A stretch of DNA of 64,000 bases from Pseudomonadota bacterium (GTDB taxonomy: Bacteria > Pseudomonadota > Gammaproteobacteria > Xanthomonadales > Xanthomonadaceae). The stretch spans positions 1-64,000 of the forward strand of contig JAEWGI010000053.1 of NCBI GenBank assembly GCA_023388355.1. Direction: 5' to 3'. This document shows positions 10,492 to 19,868 of this stretch, piece after piece. Each line of letters starts with the position of its first letter. Position 1 is the stretch's first letter. A program made the translations under genes and the position numbers. The notes beneath the pieces were generated by a model that saw nothing but the letters and a program-made list of their open reading frames with translations, was not told the DNA's origin and ran no database searches.

Positions 10492-10854
10492 ATGCCCAAC
10501 AAATCCTTCCACCGCACCGACCGCATCTCCGCCCATCTCCGCCGCGAGCTGGGCACGCTCGTGCGCGATGCGGTGGGCGAGCACGGGCTGCCGTCGGTGA
10601 GCGTGTCGGACGTCGAGGTGACGCGCGACATGGCGCATGCGAAGGTGTATTTCACCGCGCTGCAGTCCGAGCGCGCCGCCGAGGCGCTGAAGGGGCTCAA
10701 GGCGGTGGCGCCGGAAATCCGCTTCCGGCTGGCGCGCGTGGTGAAGATGCGCCACGTGCCGGAGCTGCATTTCCACTACGACGATTCGGTCGACCGCGGC
10801 GAGCGGATCGACCGGCTGCTGGGCGATCTCGACCAGGGCGATTCCGCGGACTGA
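10492..10854 (+). CDS. rbfA: 30S ribosome-binding factor RbfA
   Basis: 120 residues. RbfA is a KH-fold cold-shock factor that binds helix 1 of 16S rRNA late in 30S maturation. The N-terminus (HRTDRISAHLRRELGTLV), the central VSDVEVTRDMAHAKVYF strand and the C-terminal LHFHYDDSVDRGERIDRLL are typical. It starts 45 bases after infB and is followed by truB, the standard order; RimP and RbfA both serve 30S assembly. A minus-strand gene interrupts the run before truB. Confidence 0.95.
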   Translation: MPNKSFHRTDRISAHLRRELGTLVRDAVGEHGLPSVSVSDVEVTRDMAHAKVYFTALQSERAAEALKGLKAVAPEIRFRLARVVKMRHVPELHFHYDDSVDRGERIDRLLGDLDQGDSAD

Positions 10855-10878
10855 GCCGGGTCGCCCACGGCCGCGTCG

Positions 10879-11226
10879 TCAGCGGTCGGTCGGCGCCGCG
10901 CCGGGTTCGCGATCGCGCCAGTAGTCGTTGGCCTCGGCGATCGTCCGGAACTCCATCGCGACCAGCTCGGCGGCGCGCATCAGCAGGGCCGGATCCTCCT
11001 CGTACTTCTCGCGCACCCGGCGCTTGGCATCGCCGTCGTGCTGGATGCCGCCGATGGTCTTGCGCACCAGGGTGATCGCCAGCTGTCGGCCCTGCAGCGG
11101 CGTGCCGGTGATCAGGCTGGGAACGTAATCGTCGGTCGAGGCCATGGCTCCGGCCTGCGGCTCGGCCGCCAGGCAGGTCGCGCTGGCGGACAGCAACAGC
11201 AGCGGCAGCAGGATCGTGGTTTTCAC
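10879..11226 (-). CDS. Uncharacterised small exported protein
   Basis: 115 residues on the strand opposite to the operon. GTG at 11226 has AGGAGG seven bases upstream. The N-terminus VKTTILLPLLLLSASATCLAAEP is a signal peptide, with cleavage probably after LAA. The mature part is a mixed helical domain with the segments QLAITLVRKTIGGIQHDGDAKRRV and AMEFRTIAEANDYWRD. I do not recognise the family. It is convergent with rbfA (24 bases between their ends) and divergent from truB. Its insertion splits rbfA from truB, which are usually adjacent, so truB may rely on its own promoter. Confidence 0.65.
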   Translation of the reverse strand: MKTTILLPLLLLSASATCLAAEPQAGAMASTDDYVPSLITGTPLQGRQLAITLVRKTIGGIQHDGDAKRRVREKYEEDPALLMRAAELVAMEFRTIAEANDYWRDREPGAAPTDR

Positions 11227-11346
11227 GGCAGGCCTCCTCGGCGACGATGCGGGACGATTCCCCCTGCCTGCCACCATAGCCTCTGGCGGGCGTGGCCGCG
11301 GTGATCCAGGTCAAGCGGCGCGACGCCGAACACTTACAATGCAGCG

Positions 11347-12312
11347 ATGACATCGCGACCGCGCACGAAGTTCAGGAAGCTCGACGGCATCCTGCTGCTC
11401 GACAAGCCGCGCGGCCTGAGTTCGAACCAGGCGCTGCAGCGCGTGCGGCACCTGTTCCGCGCCGAGAAGGCCGGCCATACCGGCAGTCTCGATCCGCTCG
11501 CCACCGGCCTGCTGCCGGTGTGCTTCGGCGAAGCGACCAAGATCGCCGGCGGCCTGCTGGGCGCGCGCAAGGCCTACGACACCGTCGCGCGCCTGGGCGT
11601 GGTGACCGATACCGACGACGCCGAGGGCCAGCCGCTGCGCGAGCGCCCGGTGCCGGAGCTGCGGATTCCCGAGATCGACGCCGGGCTGCGCGCGCTGACC
11701 GGCCGCATCCGCCAGCGCCCGCCGATCTATTCGGCGCTCAAGCGCGGCGGCGAGCCGCTGTATGCGAAGGCGCGGCGGGGCGAGGTGTTCGATGTCGACG
11801 AGCGGGAGGTCGACGTGCATCAGTTCGCGCTGCAGTCCGCCGGCGACCTGCTCGACGACCTGCACGGGATCGCGCCGCAGCTGCGCCTGCACGTCGAATG
11901 CGGTTCGGGAACCTACGTGAGGGCCCTGGTCCGCGACCTTGGCGAGTCGCTGGGCTGCGGTGCCCACGTGGCCGAGCTGCGGCGGCTGTGGGTGGACCCG
12001 TTCAGGGAGCCGCGGATGTGGGCCCTGGACGAGCTGCAGGCCCTGGCCGCGCGCGGCGAGCGCAGCCTGCTGGCCTGCCTGCTGCCGATCGAACGCGGCA
12101 TGGCGTCCTGGCCGCCGCTGGACCTGGACGCCGCCCAGGCCCAGCGTTTCGGCCACGGGCAGACCGTGGATGGCGATTTCGGCCCCTCCGGCAGCGTTGC
12201 GGTCTACGGGCCGGACGGGCGGGCACTCGGGCTGGGCCAGCTGGTGGACGGGCGCCTGCGGCCGCAGCGGCTGTTCAGCTGGGCATGCACGCCACCGCAG
12301 GGCGCCGGGTGA
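11347..12312 (+). CDS. truB: tRNA pseudouridine(55) synthase TruB
   Basis: 321 residues. TruB makes pseudouridine-55 in the T loop of tRNAs. The catalytic motif [23 protein letters not shown] is complete, with its aspartate near residue 47, and the substrate loop [14 protein letters not shown] follows. The C-terminal part is the small TruB C-terminal domain. ATG at 11347 lies only six bases after a TACAAT -10-like box (11335-11340), and no Shine-Dalgarno site is visible, so the message may be leaderless. It is followed by rpsO and pnp. Confidence 0.95.
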   Translation: MTSRPRTKFRKLDGILLLDKPRGLSSNQALQRVRHLFRAEKAGHTGSLDPLATGLLPVCFGEATKIAGGLLGARKAYDTVARLGVVTDTDDAEGQPLRERPVPELRIPEIDAGLRALTGRIRQRPPIYSALKRGGEPLYAKARRGEVFDVDEREVDVHQFALQSAGDLLDDLHGIAPQLRLHVECGSGTYVRALVRDLGESLGCGAHVAELRRLWVDPFREPRMWALDELQALAARGERSLLACLLPIERGMASWPPLDLDAAQAQRFGHGQTVDGDFGPSGSVAVYGPDGRALGLGQLVDGRLRPQRLFSWACTPPQGAG

Positions 12313-12314
12313 GC

Positions 12315-12343
12315 TTGTCCGGCGGCCCGGGAACCGCTACAAT
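12315..12343 (+). promoter_or_regulatory. Promoter of rpsO
   Basis: TTGTCC at 12315-12320 and TACAAT at 12338-12343 are 17 bases apart. The predicted leader to rpsO is about 140 bases, long enough for the S15 autoregulatory structure known in other bacteria, although I cannot identify that fold here. Confidence 0.7.
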
Positions 12344-12488
12344 TTCGCGGCTTTTTCAAGCACTTCCGACCGACCGGGAAATGTCGCCACGCGGCGGCCT
12401 CCCGACCATCCATGACGAACCAAGCGGTGCGCCGCAGCGTCCAGGACGCCGCGCCGCCTCTGCCGGTTTCGTGACTACGAGGCAATCA

Positions 12489-12749
12489 ATGTCCATCGAC
12501 AACAGCAAGATCATCGAAGAGCACGCGCGCGGCGCCAACGACACCGGCTCGCCGGAAGTCCAGGTGGCCCTGCTCACCGCCCGCATCGTGCACCTCACCG
12601 AGCACTTCAAGACGCACAAGAAGGATCACCACAGCCGCCGCGGCCTGCTGCAGATGGTCAACCGCCGTCGCAGCCTGCTCGACTACCTGCACCGCAAGGA
12701 CGCGGCACGCTACAGGGCGCTGATCGAAAAACTCGGCCTGCGCCGATAA
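12489..12749 (+). CDS. rpsO: 30S ribosomal protein S15
   Basis: 86 residues. S15 binds the central domain of 16S rRNA early in assembly. The family segments [35 protein letters not shown] and RRRSLLDYL are all present. ATG 12489 gives the usual [12 protein letters not shown] N-terminus. It has its own promoter at 12315 and a terminator hairpin right after it, before pnp, matching the rpsO-pnp arrangement of enterobacteria. Confidence 0.97.
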   Translation: MSIDNSKIIEEHARGANDTGSPEVQVALLTARIVHLTEHFKTHKKDHHSRRGLLQMVNRRRSLLDYLHRKDAARYRALIEKLGLRR

Positions 12750-12761
12750 TCCCCAACTCCG

Positions 12762-12795
12762 CCGCGGCGCAGTCATGCGCCGCGGCTTCTTTTTT
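12762..12795 (+). terminator. Intrinsic terminator between rpsO and pnp
   Basis: Ten-base arms (CCGCGGCGCA and its complement) around the loop GTCA are followed by CTTCTTTTTT. It lies 13 bases after the rpsO stop. Partial read-through would supply pnp. Confidence 0.85.
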
Positions 12796-12873
12796 GGCCG
12801 CGGCGGACGCGGCCGCCCGACCGGGACAGGGGTCCTGGTTGGTCCATCGAAAGAGTCATCGAGGAAACCCCCA

Positions 12874-14982
12874 GTGGCAAAAGTGACCAAGAGCTTCCAG
12901 TACGGCAACCGGACCATCACCCTTGAGACCGGCGAGATCGCGCGCCAGGCAGGCGGCGCGGTGATGGTGTCGTGCGAGGGCACCGTGCTGCTGGTCAGCG
13001 CGGTGGCCAACAAGACCGCGCGCGAAGGCCAGGACTTCTTCCCGCTGACCGTCGACTACCAGGAGAAGTTCTACGCCGGCGGCCGCATCCCGGGTGGATT
13101 CTTCAAGCGCGAAGGGCGCCAGACTGAGAAGGAAACGCTGATCTCGCGCCTGATCGACCGCCCGATCCGCCCGCTGTTCCCTGACGGCTTCCGCAACGAG
13201 GTCCAGATCATCGCCACCGTGATGTCGATGAACCCGGAGATCGACGGCGACATCCTCGCCCTGATCGGCGCCTCGGCCGCGCTGTCCCTGTCGGGCGCGC
13301 CGTTCGACGGCCCGATCGGCGCCGCCAAGGTCGGCTACAAGGATGGCCAGTACCTGCTCAACCCGACCGTCAGCGAGTTGGTCGAGTCGGACCTGGAGCT
13401 GGTCGTGGCCGGTACCGCCAGCGCGGTGCTGATGGTCGAATCCGAGGCGAAGGAGCTGTCGGAAGACGTGATGCTCGGCGCCGTGATGTTCGGCCACCAG
13501 CAGATGCAGGTGGCGATCGCCACGATCAACGAGCTGGTTGCCGAAGCCGGCAAGCCGCGCTGGGAGTGGTCGGCGCCGGTGGCCAACGAAGGCCTGGTCT
13601 CGGCCATCCGCAGCGCGATCGGCGAGCAGCTGGCCAGCGCGTTCCAGGTGCGCGACAAGCTCGAGCGCCGCGACGCGATCTCCAAGGTCAAGAAGGCCAT
13701 CCTCGAGGCGCTGAGCCCGCAGGCCGAGGCCAACGCCTGGTCGTCGGGCGAGCTGTCGAAGGAGTTCGGCGAGCAGGAATACCAGACCATGCGCGAGTCG
13801 GTCCTCAGGACCAAGGTGCGCATCGACGGCCGCGCGCTCGACACCGTGCGCCCGATCGCGTCCAAGGTCGGCATCCTGCCGCGCGTGCATGGTTCCTCGC
13901 TGTTTACCCGCGGCGAGACCCAGGCGATCGTCGCCGTCACCTTGGGCACCGCCCGCGACGGCCAGATCATCGATGCGGTCTCCGGCGAGTACAAGGAGCA
14001 CTTCCTGTTCCACTACAACTTCCCCCCGTACTCGGTGGGTGAAGCCGGCCGCATGATGGGTCCGAAGCGCCGCGAGATCGGCCACGGCCGCCTGGCCAAG
14101 CGCGGCGTGCTCGCGGTGATGCCGACGATGGAGGCGTTCCCGTACACGATCCGCGTGGTCTCCGAGATCACCGAGTCCAACGGCTCCTCGTCGATGGCTT
14201 CGGTCTGCGGTTCTTCGCTGGCGCTGATGGACGCGGGCGTGCCGATCAAGGCGCCGGTTGCCGGCATCGCGATGGGCCTGGTGAAGGAAGGCGACGACTT
14301 CGTGGTGCTGTCGGACATCCTCGGCGACGAGGATCACCTGGGCGACATGGACTTCAAGGTCGCCGGCACCGAGAACGGCATTTCCGCCCTGCAGATGGAC
14401 ATCAAGATCCAGGGCATCACCGAGGAGATCATGAAGGTCGCGCTGGCCCAGGCCAAGCAGGGCCGCCTGCACATCCTCAAGGAAATGGCCAACGCCCTGA
14501 CCGCGCCGCGCACCGAGCTGAGCGAGTACGCGCCGCGCCTGCTGACGATCAAGATCCACCCCGACAAGATCCGCGAGGTGATCGGCAAGGGCGGTTCGAC
14601 CATCCAGGCGATCACCAAGGAAACCGGCACCCAGATCGACATCCAGGACGACGGCACCATCGTCATCGCCTCGGTCAACGCCGCCGCCGCCGAAGCGGCC
14701 AAGGCGCGCATCGAGCAGATCACCTCCGACGTCGAGCCGGGCCGGATCTACGAGGGCAAGGTCGCCAAGATCATGGACTTCGGCGCGTTCGTCACCATCC
14801 TGCCGGGCAAGGACGGCCTGGTGCACGTCTCCCAGATCTCCAACGAGCGTGTCGAGAAGGTGTCCGACAAGCTCAAGGAAGGCGATCTGGTCAAGGTCAA
14901 GGTGCTGGAAGTCGACAAGCAGGGCCGGATCCGCCTGTCGATGAAGGCCGTGGAGGAAGGCGAGGGCGTGTCGGCCGACTGA
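12874..14982 (+). CDS. pnp: Polyribonucleotide nucleotidyltransferase (PNPase)
   Basis: 702 residues. PNPase is a 3'-5' phosphorolytic exoribonuclease and degradosome component. Order: first RNase PH domain, helical domain, second RNase PH domain with TRGETQAIV and the [14 protein letters not shown] segment ([13 protein letters not shown]), a KH domain with [15 protein letters not shown], and a C-terminal S1 domain ([18 protein letters not shown]). GTG 12874 has GAGGAAA upstream and gives the normal N-terminus; the frame extends upstream through the rpsO terminator, which is not coding. A strong terminator follows. Confidence 0.97.
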   Translation: MAKVTKSFQYGNRTITLETGEIARQAGGAVMVSCEGTVLLVSAVANKTAREGQDFFPLTVDYQEKFYAGGRIPGGFFKREGRQTEKETLISRLIDRPIRPLFPDGFRNEVQIIATVMSMNPEIDGDILALIGASAALSLSGAPFDGPIGAAKVGYKDGQYLLNPTVSELVESDLELVVAGTASAVLMVESEAKELSEDVMLGAVMFGHQQMQVAIATINELVAEAGKPRWEWSAPVANEGLVSAIRSAIGEQLASAFQVRDKLERRDAISKVKKAILEALSPQAEANAWSSGELSKEFGEQEYQTMRESVLRTKVRIDGRALDTVRPIASKVGILPRVHGSSLFTRGETQAIVAVTLGTARDGQIIDAVSGEYKEHFLFHYNFPPYSVGEAGRMMGPKRREIGHGRLAKRGVLAVMPTMEAFPYTIRVVSEITESNGSSSMASVCGSSLALMDAGVPIKAPVAGIAMGLVKEGDDFVVLSDILGDEDHLGDMDFKVAGTENGISALQMDIKIQGITEEIMKVALAQAKQGRLHILKEMANALTAPRTELSEYAPRLLTIKIHPDKIREVIGKGGSTIQAITKETGTQIDIQDDGTIVIASVNAAAAEAAKARIEQITSDVEPGRIYEGKVAKIMDFGAFVTILPGKDGLVHVSQISNERVEKVSDKLKEGDLVKVKVLEVDKQGRIRLSMKAVEEGEGVSAD

Positions 14983-15007
14983 GGCCGGCGGGTTCGCGCT
15001 GCGGAAG

Positions 15008-15033
15008 AAGCGGGCTTCGGCCCGCTTTTTTCT
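15008..15033 (+). terminator. Intrinsic terminator after pnp
   Basis: AAGCGGGC, a TTCG tetraloop and GCCCGC are followed by six T residues. It closes the metY-to-pnp cluster 25 bases after the pnp stop. Confidence 0.92.
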
Positions 15034-15035
15034 TG

Positions 15036-15151
15036 GGCCTTCCCCGCACGCGGGGGAAGGAGTCGTGTCGGCACAGCTTCCCGCCGCCCTGTGCCAACCT
15101 TCCCCCGCAGGCGGGGGAAGGAGCAGGGCGGCAGCCGCGCTTGCGTGCGTC
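15036..15151 (+). repeat. Dispersed hairpin repeat, copy A
   Basis: Two hairpins with CCTTCCCC/GGGGAAGG arms (15038-15060 and about 15098-15121) are joined by a spacer containing GTCGTGTCGGCACA and CCCGCCGCCCTG. The whole segment is closely matched at 20827-20937. It lies in the 478-base gap between pnp and dnaB. The rest of the gap (15152-15350) has no supported gene. Confidence 0.75.
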
Positions 15152-15350
15152 AGCGCACTTGCTGGCCGTCACGGGCCGACCGCCTGCCGATGCAGGGAAT
15201 GCCGACGATCGGCCAGCCTTCGATGCCGCCCTTTTCCCTGGATCACCCTCCATCCGTGGAAGTGCGGAAGCGCGTGGTCCGGGGCTTCGGACGGACGCTG
15301 CGTCGCCGCCATCTCATCGATTGAGACGCCGGCCGGGTAGAACAGCGATG

Positions 15351-15359
15351 TTATCCACA
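15351..15359 (+). promoter_or_regulatory. Consensus DnaA box upstream of dnaB
   Basis: TTATCCACA is an exact match to the DnaA box consensus. It lies 102 bases before the dnaB start, close to a TACGAT -10-like box at 15394-15399. It suggests that DnaA may control dnaB transcription. A second strong box was not noticed in this gap, so an origin is unlikely. Confidence 0.6.
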
Positions 15360-15460
15360 GCTTGTTCCGTCGCGCACCCACAGCCGCCACCGCTACGATG
15401 ACCGCTCGAGAACTACAACAGGACCGCCACGACGGTCCGTCGCTGGGAGTGACTCCACTG

Positions 15461-16861
15461 ATGTCCGCACGCCCCGGTTTCCGCCAGGAAGGCCGCACCG
15501 ACGCCCGCATCGAGCAACTGCGCGTTCCGCCCCAGTCGGTGGAGGCCGAGCAGGCCGTGCTCGGCGGGCTGATGCTGGCGCCGGACGCCTACGACCGGAT
15601 CGCCGACCTGCTCACCGACGGCGACTTCTACCGCCGCGACCACCAGCTGATCTACCGCGCGATCCGCGAACTGGCCGAGAAGAACCGGCCGTTCGACGCG
15701 GTCACCCTCGGCGAATGGTTCGACTCCCAGGGCCTGGGCGAACAGGTTGCCGGCGGCGCCTACCTGGTCGAACTGGCCAGCACCACGCCCTCGGCCGCGA
15801 ACATCAAGGCCTATGCCGAAATCGTGCGCGACAAGGCGGTGCTGCGCCAGCTGATCGAGGTCGGCACCGGCATCGTCAACGACGGCTTCCAGCCCGAGGG
15901 CCGCGAGAGCAGCGAGCTGCTGGCCAAGGCCGAGCAGGACGTGTTCGCCATCGCCGAGGCCGGCGCACGCGGCCGCCAGGACTTCACCCCGGTCAACAAG
16001 GCCATGCAGGAAGCGTTCGACGTCCTGCAGACGCGCTTCGCCAACGGCGGTGGCATCACCGGCATGCCCACCGGCTATACCGAATTCGACGAGATGACCG
16101 CGGGCCTGCAGCCCACCGACCTGATCATCCTGGCGGCGCGGCCGGCGATGGGCAAGACCACCCTGGCGCTGAACATGGCCGAGTACGCTGCCATGAAGAC
16201 CCGCAAGGCAGTGGCGGTGTTCTCGATGGAAATGTCGGCCAGCCAGCTCGCTCTGCGACTGATCTCCTCGGTCGGCCGGGTCAACGCCACCCGGCTGCGC
16301 ACCGGCCAGCTCGAGGACGAGGACTGGAGCCGCGTGACCAGTGCGATCCGCCTGATCAAGGATTCGCGCATCTTCATCGACGATACCCCGGCGCTCTCGC
16401 CCGACGTGCTGCGCGCCAAGGCGCGCCGGCTCAAGCGCGAGCACGACCTGGGCCTGATCGTGATCGACTACCTGCAGCTGATGGCGGTGCCGGGCAACAG
16501 CGAGAACCGCGCCACCGAGATCTCCGAGATCTCGCGCTCGCTCAAGGGCCTGGCGAAGGAGCTGAACGTGCCGGTGATCGCGCTGTCGCAGCTCAACCGC
16601 TCGCTGGAAACCCGCACCGACAAGCGCCCGGTGATGGCCGACCTGCGCGAATCGGGCGCGATCGAGCAGGACGCCGACGTGATCATCTTCATCTACCGCG
16701 ACGAGTACTACAACAAGGAAAACTCGCCGGACAAGGGCCTGGCCGAGGTGATCATCGGCAAGCAGCGTAACGGCCCCACGGGTTCGCTCAAGCTTCGCTT
16801 CTTCGGTGAATACACCCGCTTCGACAACCTCGCCCACGATTCGGTCGGCAGCTTCGAATAG
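15461..16861 (+). CDS. dnaB: Replicative DNA helicase DnaB
   Basis: 466 residues. DnaB is the hexameric 5'-3' helicase of the replication fork. The N-terminal DnaB domain begins with RVPPQSVEAEQAVLGGLML. The RecA-like C-terminal domain carries the Walker A motif ARPAMGKTTLAL (about 226-236), Walker B LGLIVIDYLQLM and the SQLNRSLE motif. There is no intein, which some DnaB proteins carry. ATG 15461 was chosen for the family N-terminus; a weak GGGAG lies 11-15 bases upstream. It is followed by alr as in other Xanthomonads. Confidence 0.96.
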   Translation: MSARPGFRQEGRTDARIEQLRVPPQSVEAEQAVLGGLMLAPDAYDRIADLLTDGDFYRRDHQLIYRAIRELAEKNRPFDAVTLGEWFDSQGLGEQVAGGAYLVELASTTPSAANIKAYAEIVRDKAVLRQLIEVGTGIVNDGFQPEGRESSELLAKAEQDVFAIAEAGARGRQDFTPVNKAMQEAFDVLQTRFANGGGITGMPTGYTEFDEMTAGLQPTDLIILAARPAMGKTTLALNMAEYAAMKTRKAVAVFSMEMSASQLALRLISSVGRVNATRLRTGQLEDEDWSRVTSAIRLIKDSRIFIDDTPALSPDVLRAKARRLKREHDLGLIVIDYLQLMAVPGNSENRATEISEISRSLKGLAKELNVPVIALSQLNRSLETRTDKRPVMADLRESGAIEQDADVIIFIYRDEYYNKENSPDKGLAEVIIGKQRNGPTGSLKLRFFGEYTRFDNLAHDSVGSFE

Positions 16862-17020
16862 CCCCGGGCGGTTCCGCGACAGCGGCCGCCGCGACGGCAG
16901 GCCCCGGAGCCGTAGCCCGGGGGCCGCGAACGTCGGCGCGCGCGCCGGCGATGCGGGCCGCTAGAATCGGCGCGACGGCGCGGCGCCACCGCGTCCCGGA
17001 CCGGGCGAGGATCCCGCCGC

Positions 17021-18166
17021 TTGAGCACGCCATTCACCCAGCGTCCCACCCGCATCCTGGTCGACCTCGACGCGATCGCGGGCAACCTGCGCGCGATCGC
17101 CGCGCACGTGCGGGTGCCGGTGATGCCGATCGTCAAGGCCAATGCCTATGGCCACGGCCTGGTGCCGGTGGCGCGGCACCTGCAGGCGCAGGGCGCCGAC
17201 CGCCTGGGCGTGGCCTTCGTGGAGGAGGGCATCGCCCTGCGCGAAGCCGGCATCATCCTGCCGATCCTGGTGCTGGGCGGCATCTTCGGCCGGCAGGTGG
17301 AGCAGTTCCTGCGCCACGACCTCGAGCTGACCGTGTCCTCGATCGCCAAGCTGCGCCAGGTCGAGGCGGCCGCGGAGGCGATGGGCCGGCGTGCGGTGAT
17401 CCATCTCAAGGTCGATACGGGAATGGGGCGCATCGGCGTGCGCCATGGCTCGGTCGCGCCCTTTGTCGAGGCGGCGCTGGCGTCGCGCTGGTGCGCAATC
17501 CGCGGCATCTATTCGCACCTGGCCTGCGCCGACGACCCGGCATCGCCGATGACCGCGCTGCAGTGCGAACGCTTCCTCGACGCCTGCGCCCATTTCGAAC
17601 GCGCAGGCGCGCCGATGCCGCTGCGCCACCTGGCCAACTCCGGCGGCGTGCTGCATTTCCCCGACACCCACCTGGACATGGTGCGGCCCGGAATCCTGCT
17701 TTACGGCGTGCTGCCCGATGCCGCGTCGCAGCCGACCGTGGCGGTGCGGCCGGCGCTGTCGCTGGTCTCGCAGGTGGTCTACTTCAAGGTGGTGCGCGCC
17801 GGCGACACGGTGAGCTATGGCGCCGCCTGGACCGCGGCGCGCGACACCCGCGTGGTCACGGTGCCGATCGGCTATGGCGACGGCTGGCCACGCGCGCTGT
17901 CCTCGCGCGGCCAGGTGCTGGTGCACGGCGCGCGCTACCCGATCCTGGGGCGGGTGTGCATGGACCAGTTCATGGTCGGCATTGGCGAGGGCAGCGCATA
18001 CAACGAGGACCCGGTGGTGCTGGTGGGGCGCCAGGATGGCGAGGAAATCCGGCTCGAGGAGGTCGCCGCCGCAGCCGGCACGATTCCCTACGAGGTGCTG
18101 GTGCAGCTCAACGAACGCATTCCGCGCGAGTATCGCGCCGGCGACGCGCCGCCCGCGGCCGGCTGA
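17021..18166 (+). CDS. alr: Alanine racemase
   Basis: 381 residues. This PLP enzyme makes D-alanine for peptidoglycan. The PLP lysine is Lys39 in the motif VKANAYGHG, and the second catalytic residue is the tyrosine in DTVSYGAAW near residue 266. The C-terminal beta domain contains GRVCMDQFMV. TTG at 17021, preceded by GAGGAT, gives the expected N-terminus; no better start is available. A TAGAAT box at 16962-16967 may be its promoter. It follows dnaB by 159 bases and precedes the photolyase gene by 30. Confidence 0.95.
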   Translation: MSTPFTQRPTRILVDLDAIAGNLRAIAAHVRVPVMPIVKANAYGHGLVPVARHLQAQGADRLGVAFVEEGIALREAGIILPILVLGGIFGRQVEQFLRHDLELTVSSIAKLRQVEAAAEAMGRRAVIHLKVDTGMGRIGVRHGSVAPFVEAALASRWCAIRGIYSHLACADDPASPMTALQCERFLDACAHFERAGAPMPLRHLANSGGVLHFPDTHLDMVRPGILLYGVLPDAASQPTVAVRPALSLVSQVVYFKVVRAGDTVSYGAAWTAARDTRVVTVPIGYGDGWPRALSSRGQVLVHGARYPILGRVCMDQFMVGIGEGSAYNEDPVVLVGRQDGEEIRLEEVAAAAGTIPYEVLVQLNERIPREYRAGDAPPAAG

Positions 18167-18196
18167 CGCAGACGCCCACGGCTACGGAGTCGCGCC

Positions 18197-19627
18197 ATGG
18201 CCAACGCCCTCGTCTGGTTCCGCAACGACCTGCGCCTGGCCGACCAGCCGGCCCTGGCGGCTGCCCTGGCCGCGGGCCAGGTGCCGCTGTGCGTGTACGT
18301 GCACGCGCCGGAAGAGGAGGGCGACTGGCCCCCGGGCGCGGCTTCGAACGCGTGGCGGCACCACTCGCTGGCGGCGCTGGACGCAGACCTGCGCGCGCGC
18401 GGATCGCGGCTGCGGATCTTCCGCGGGCCGAGCCTGGCGGTGCTGCAGGCGCTGGCCGCCGCCTGCGACGCCGAGGCGGTGTACTGGACCCGGCGCTACG
18501 AGCCGGCCATCGAACGTCGCGACGCCGGCATCAAGCGCGCCCTGCGCGGGCAGGGCCTGCACGCGGAAAGCTTCAATGGCGCGCTGCTGTTCGAACCCTG
18601 GCAGCTGGCGACCAAGCAGGGCGAGCCTTATCGCGTGTTCACTCCGTTCTGGCGCACCGCACTGGCGCACTGGCGCGACCACCCGCTGCTGGACGCCCCG
18701 GATGCGATTCCCGATCTGGAAGGAGACCCCGATGGAATCCGGCTCGACATCCTGAAGCTGCTGCCGGCGCGCGACCCGGACGCGCCGTTCCTGCAGCACT
18801 GGACGCCGGGCGAGGCCGGTGCGCACGAGGCGCTGGAGGTGTTCATCGACGGCGCCCTGCGCGGCTATCGCAGCGGCCGCGACCGACCGGACCGCACCGG
18901 CACCTCGCGCCTGTCGCCGCACCTGCACTTCGGCGAGATCGCGCCGTGGCGGGTCGTGGCCGCGCTCGAGGCCGGGTGCAGCGCGGCCACCGCCGCCGAC
19001 ATCGACGCCTGCGTGCGCGAGCTGGGCTGGCGCGAGTTCGCCCATCACCTGCTGCATCACTTTCCGCACAGCAGCGATCGCGACTTCAACCCGCGCTTCG
19101 CCCGCTTCGAGTGGGCGCGACCCGACCGCGGCGCGCTCCAGGCCTGGCGCAGCGGTCGCACCGGCGTGCCGATCGTCGACGCCGGGATGCGCGAGCTGCG
19201 CCACAGCGGCTGGATGCACAACCGCGTGCGCATGATCGTGGCCAGCTACCTGTGCAAGCACATGCGCCAGCACTGGCGCGAGGGCGCGCGCTGGTTCTGG
19301 GAAACCCTGGTCGACGCCGACCTGGCCAGCAACAGCCTCGGCTGGCAGTGGGTCGCCGGCACCGGTGCCGACGCTGCGCCGTACTTCCGCGTGTTCAACC
19401 CGGTCACCCAGGCCGCGAAGTTCGATCCCGACGGCCGCTACGTCGCGCGCTGGGTGCCGGAGCTGGCGGACCTGCCGCTGCCCGCGCGCCACGCGCCCTG
19501 GACCGAGCCCGGGCTCGCGCGCCGCCTGGCCCCGGACTACCCGGCGCGCCCGCTGGTCGATCTGGCCCGCGGCCGCGACGACGCGCTGGCCGCGTGGCGC
19601 TCGCTGCGCGCGACGGACGCGGATTGA
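18197..19627 (+). CDS. phrB: Deoxyribodipyrimidine photolyase (cryptochrome/photolyase family)
   Basis: 476 residues. It repairs UV-induced pyrimidine dimers with blue light, using FAD and an antenna chromophore. The N-terminal Rossmann domain begins ALVWFRNDLRLADQPAL. The FAD-binding C-terminal domain shows TGTSRLSPHLHFGEI, ELGWREFAHHLLHHFP, GVPIVDAGMRELRHSGWMHN and the tail NPVTQAAKFDPDG, all typical of class I CPD photolyases. Length is normal. It begins 30 bases after alr and may be cotranscribed with it. A cryptochrome role cannot be excluded from sequence alone. Confidence 0.93.
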   Translation: MANALVWFRNDLRLADQPALAAALAAGQVPLCVYVHAPEEEGDWPPGAASNAWRHHSLAALDADLRARGSRLRIFRGPSLAVLQALAAACDAEAVYWTRRYEPAIERRDAGIKRALRGQGLHAESFNGALLFEPWQLATKQGEPYRVFTPFWRTALAHWRDHPLLDAPDAIPDLEGDPDGIRLDILKLLPARDPDAPFLQHWTPGEAGAHEALEVFIDGALRGYRSGRDRPDRTGTSRLSPHLHFGEIAPWRVVAALEAGCSAATAADIDACVRELGWREFAHHLLHHFPHSSDRDFNPRFARFEWARPDRGALQAWRSGRTGVPIVDAGMRELRHSGWMHNRVRMIVASYLCKHMRQHWREGARWFWETLVDADLASNSLGWQWVAGTGADAAPYFRVFNPVTQAAKFDPDGRYVARWVPELADLPLPARHAPWTEPGLARRLAPDYPARPLVDLARGRDDALAAWRSLRATDAD

Positions 19628-19868
19628 CGCTCGCGAGGCCCGCGCGACTGGTTCGCCCGAGCGCGCAGGGGAGGGCGAATGCCGGGACCAGTCATCCGCG
19701 ACACCGCGCCGGAGCGGGTGACGCAGCGCCGACAGCGAACCCTGAACGGACCCGTTCCGGCGGAACGCGCGGCCGCGGCGCCGTCACCCGATGTTGCCGC
19801 AGGCCGTGGTGGGATGGTGGCCCAGACCGCAATCCGCAGGCCCCGGCCCGCGACCAGGAGACCGCCAC

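Noticed and set aside
15036..15151. CRISPR array
   Set aside because: The repeated hairpins are not regularly spaced, have no unique spacers, and no cas genes are present.
15351..15359. Replication origin at the DnaA box
   Set aside because: Only one strong box, no AT-rich unwinding region, and no dnaA or dnaN nearby.
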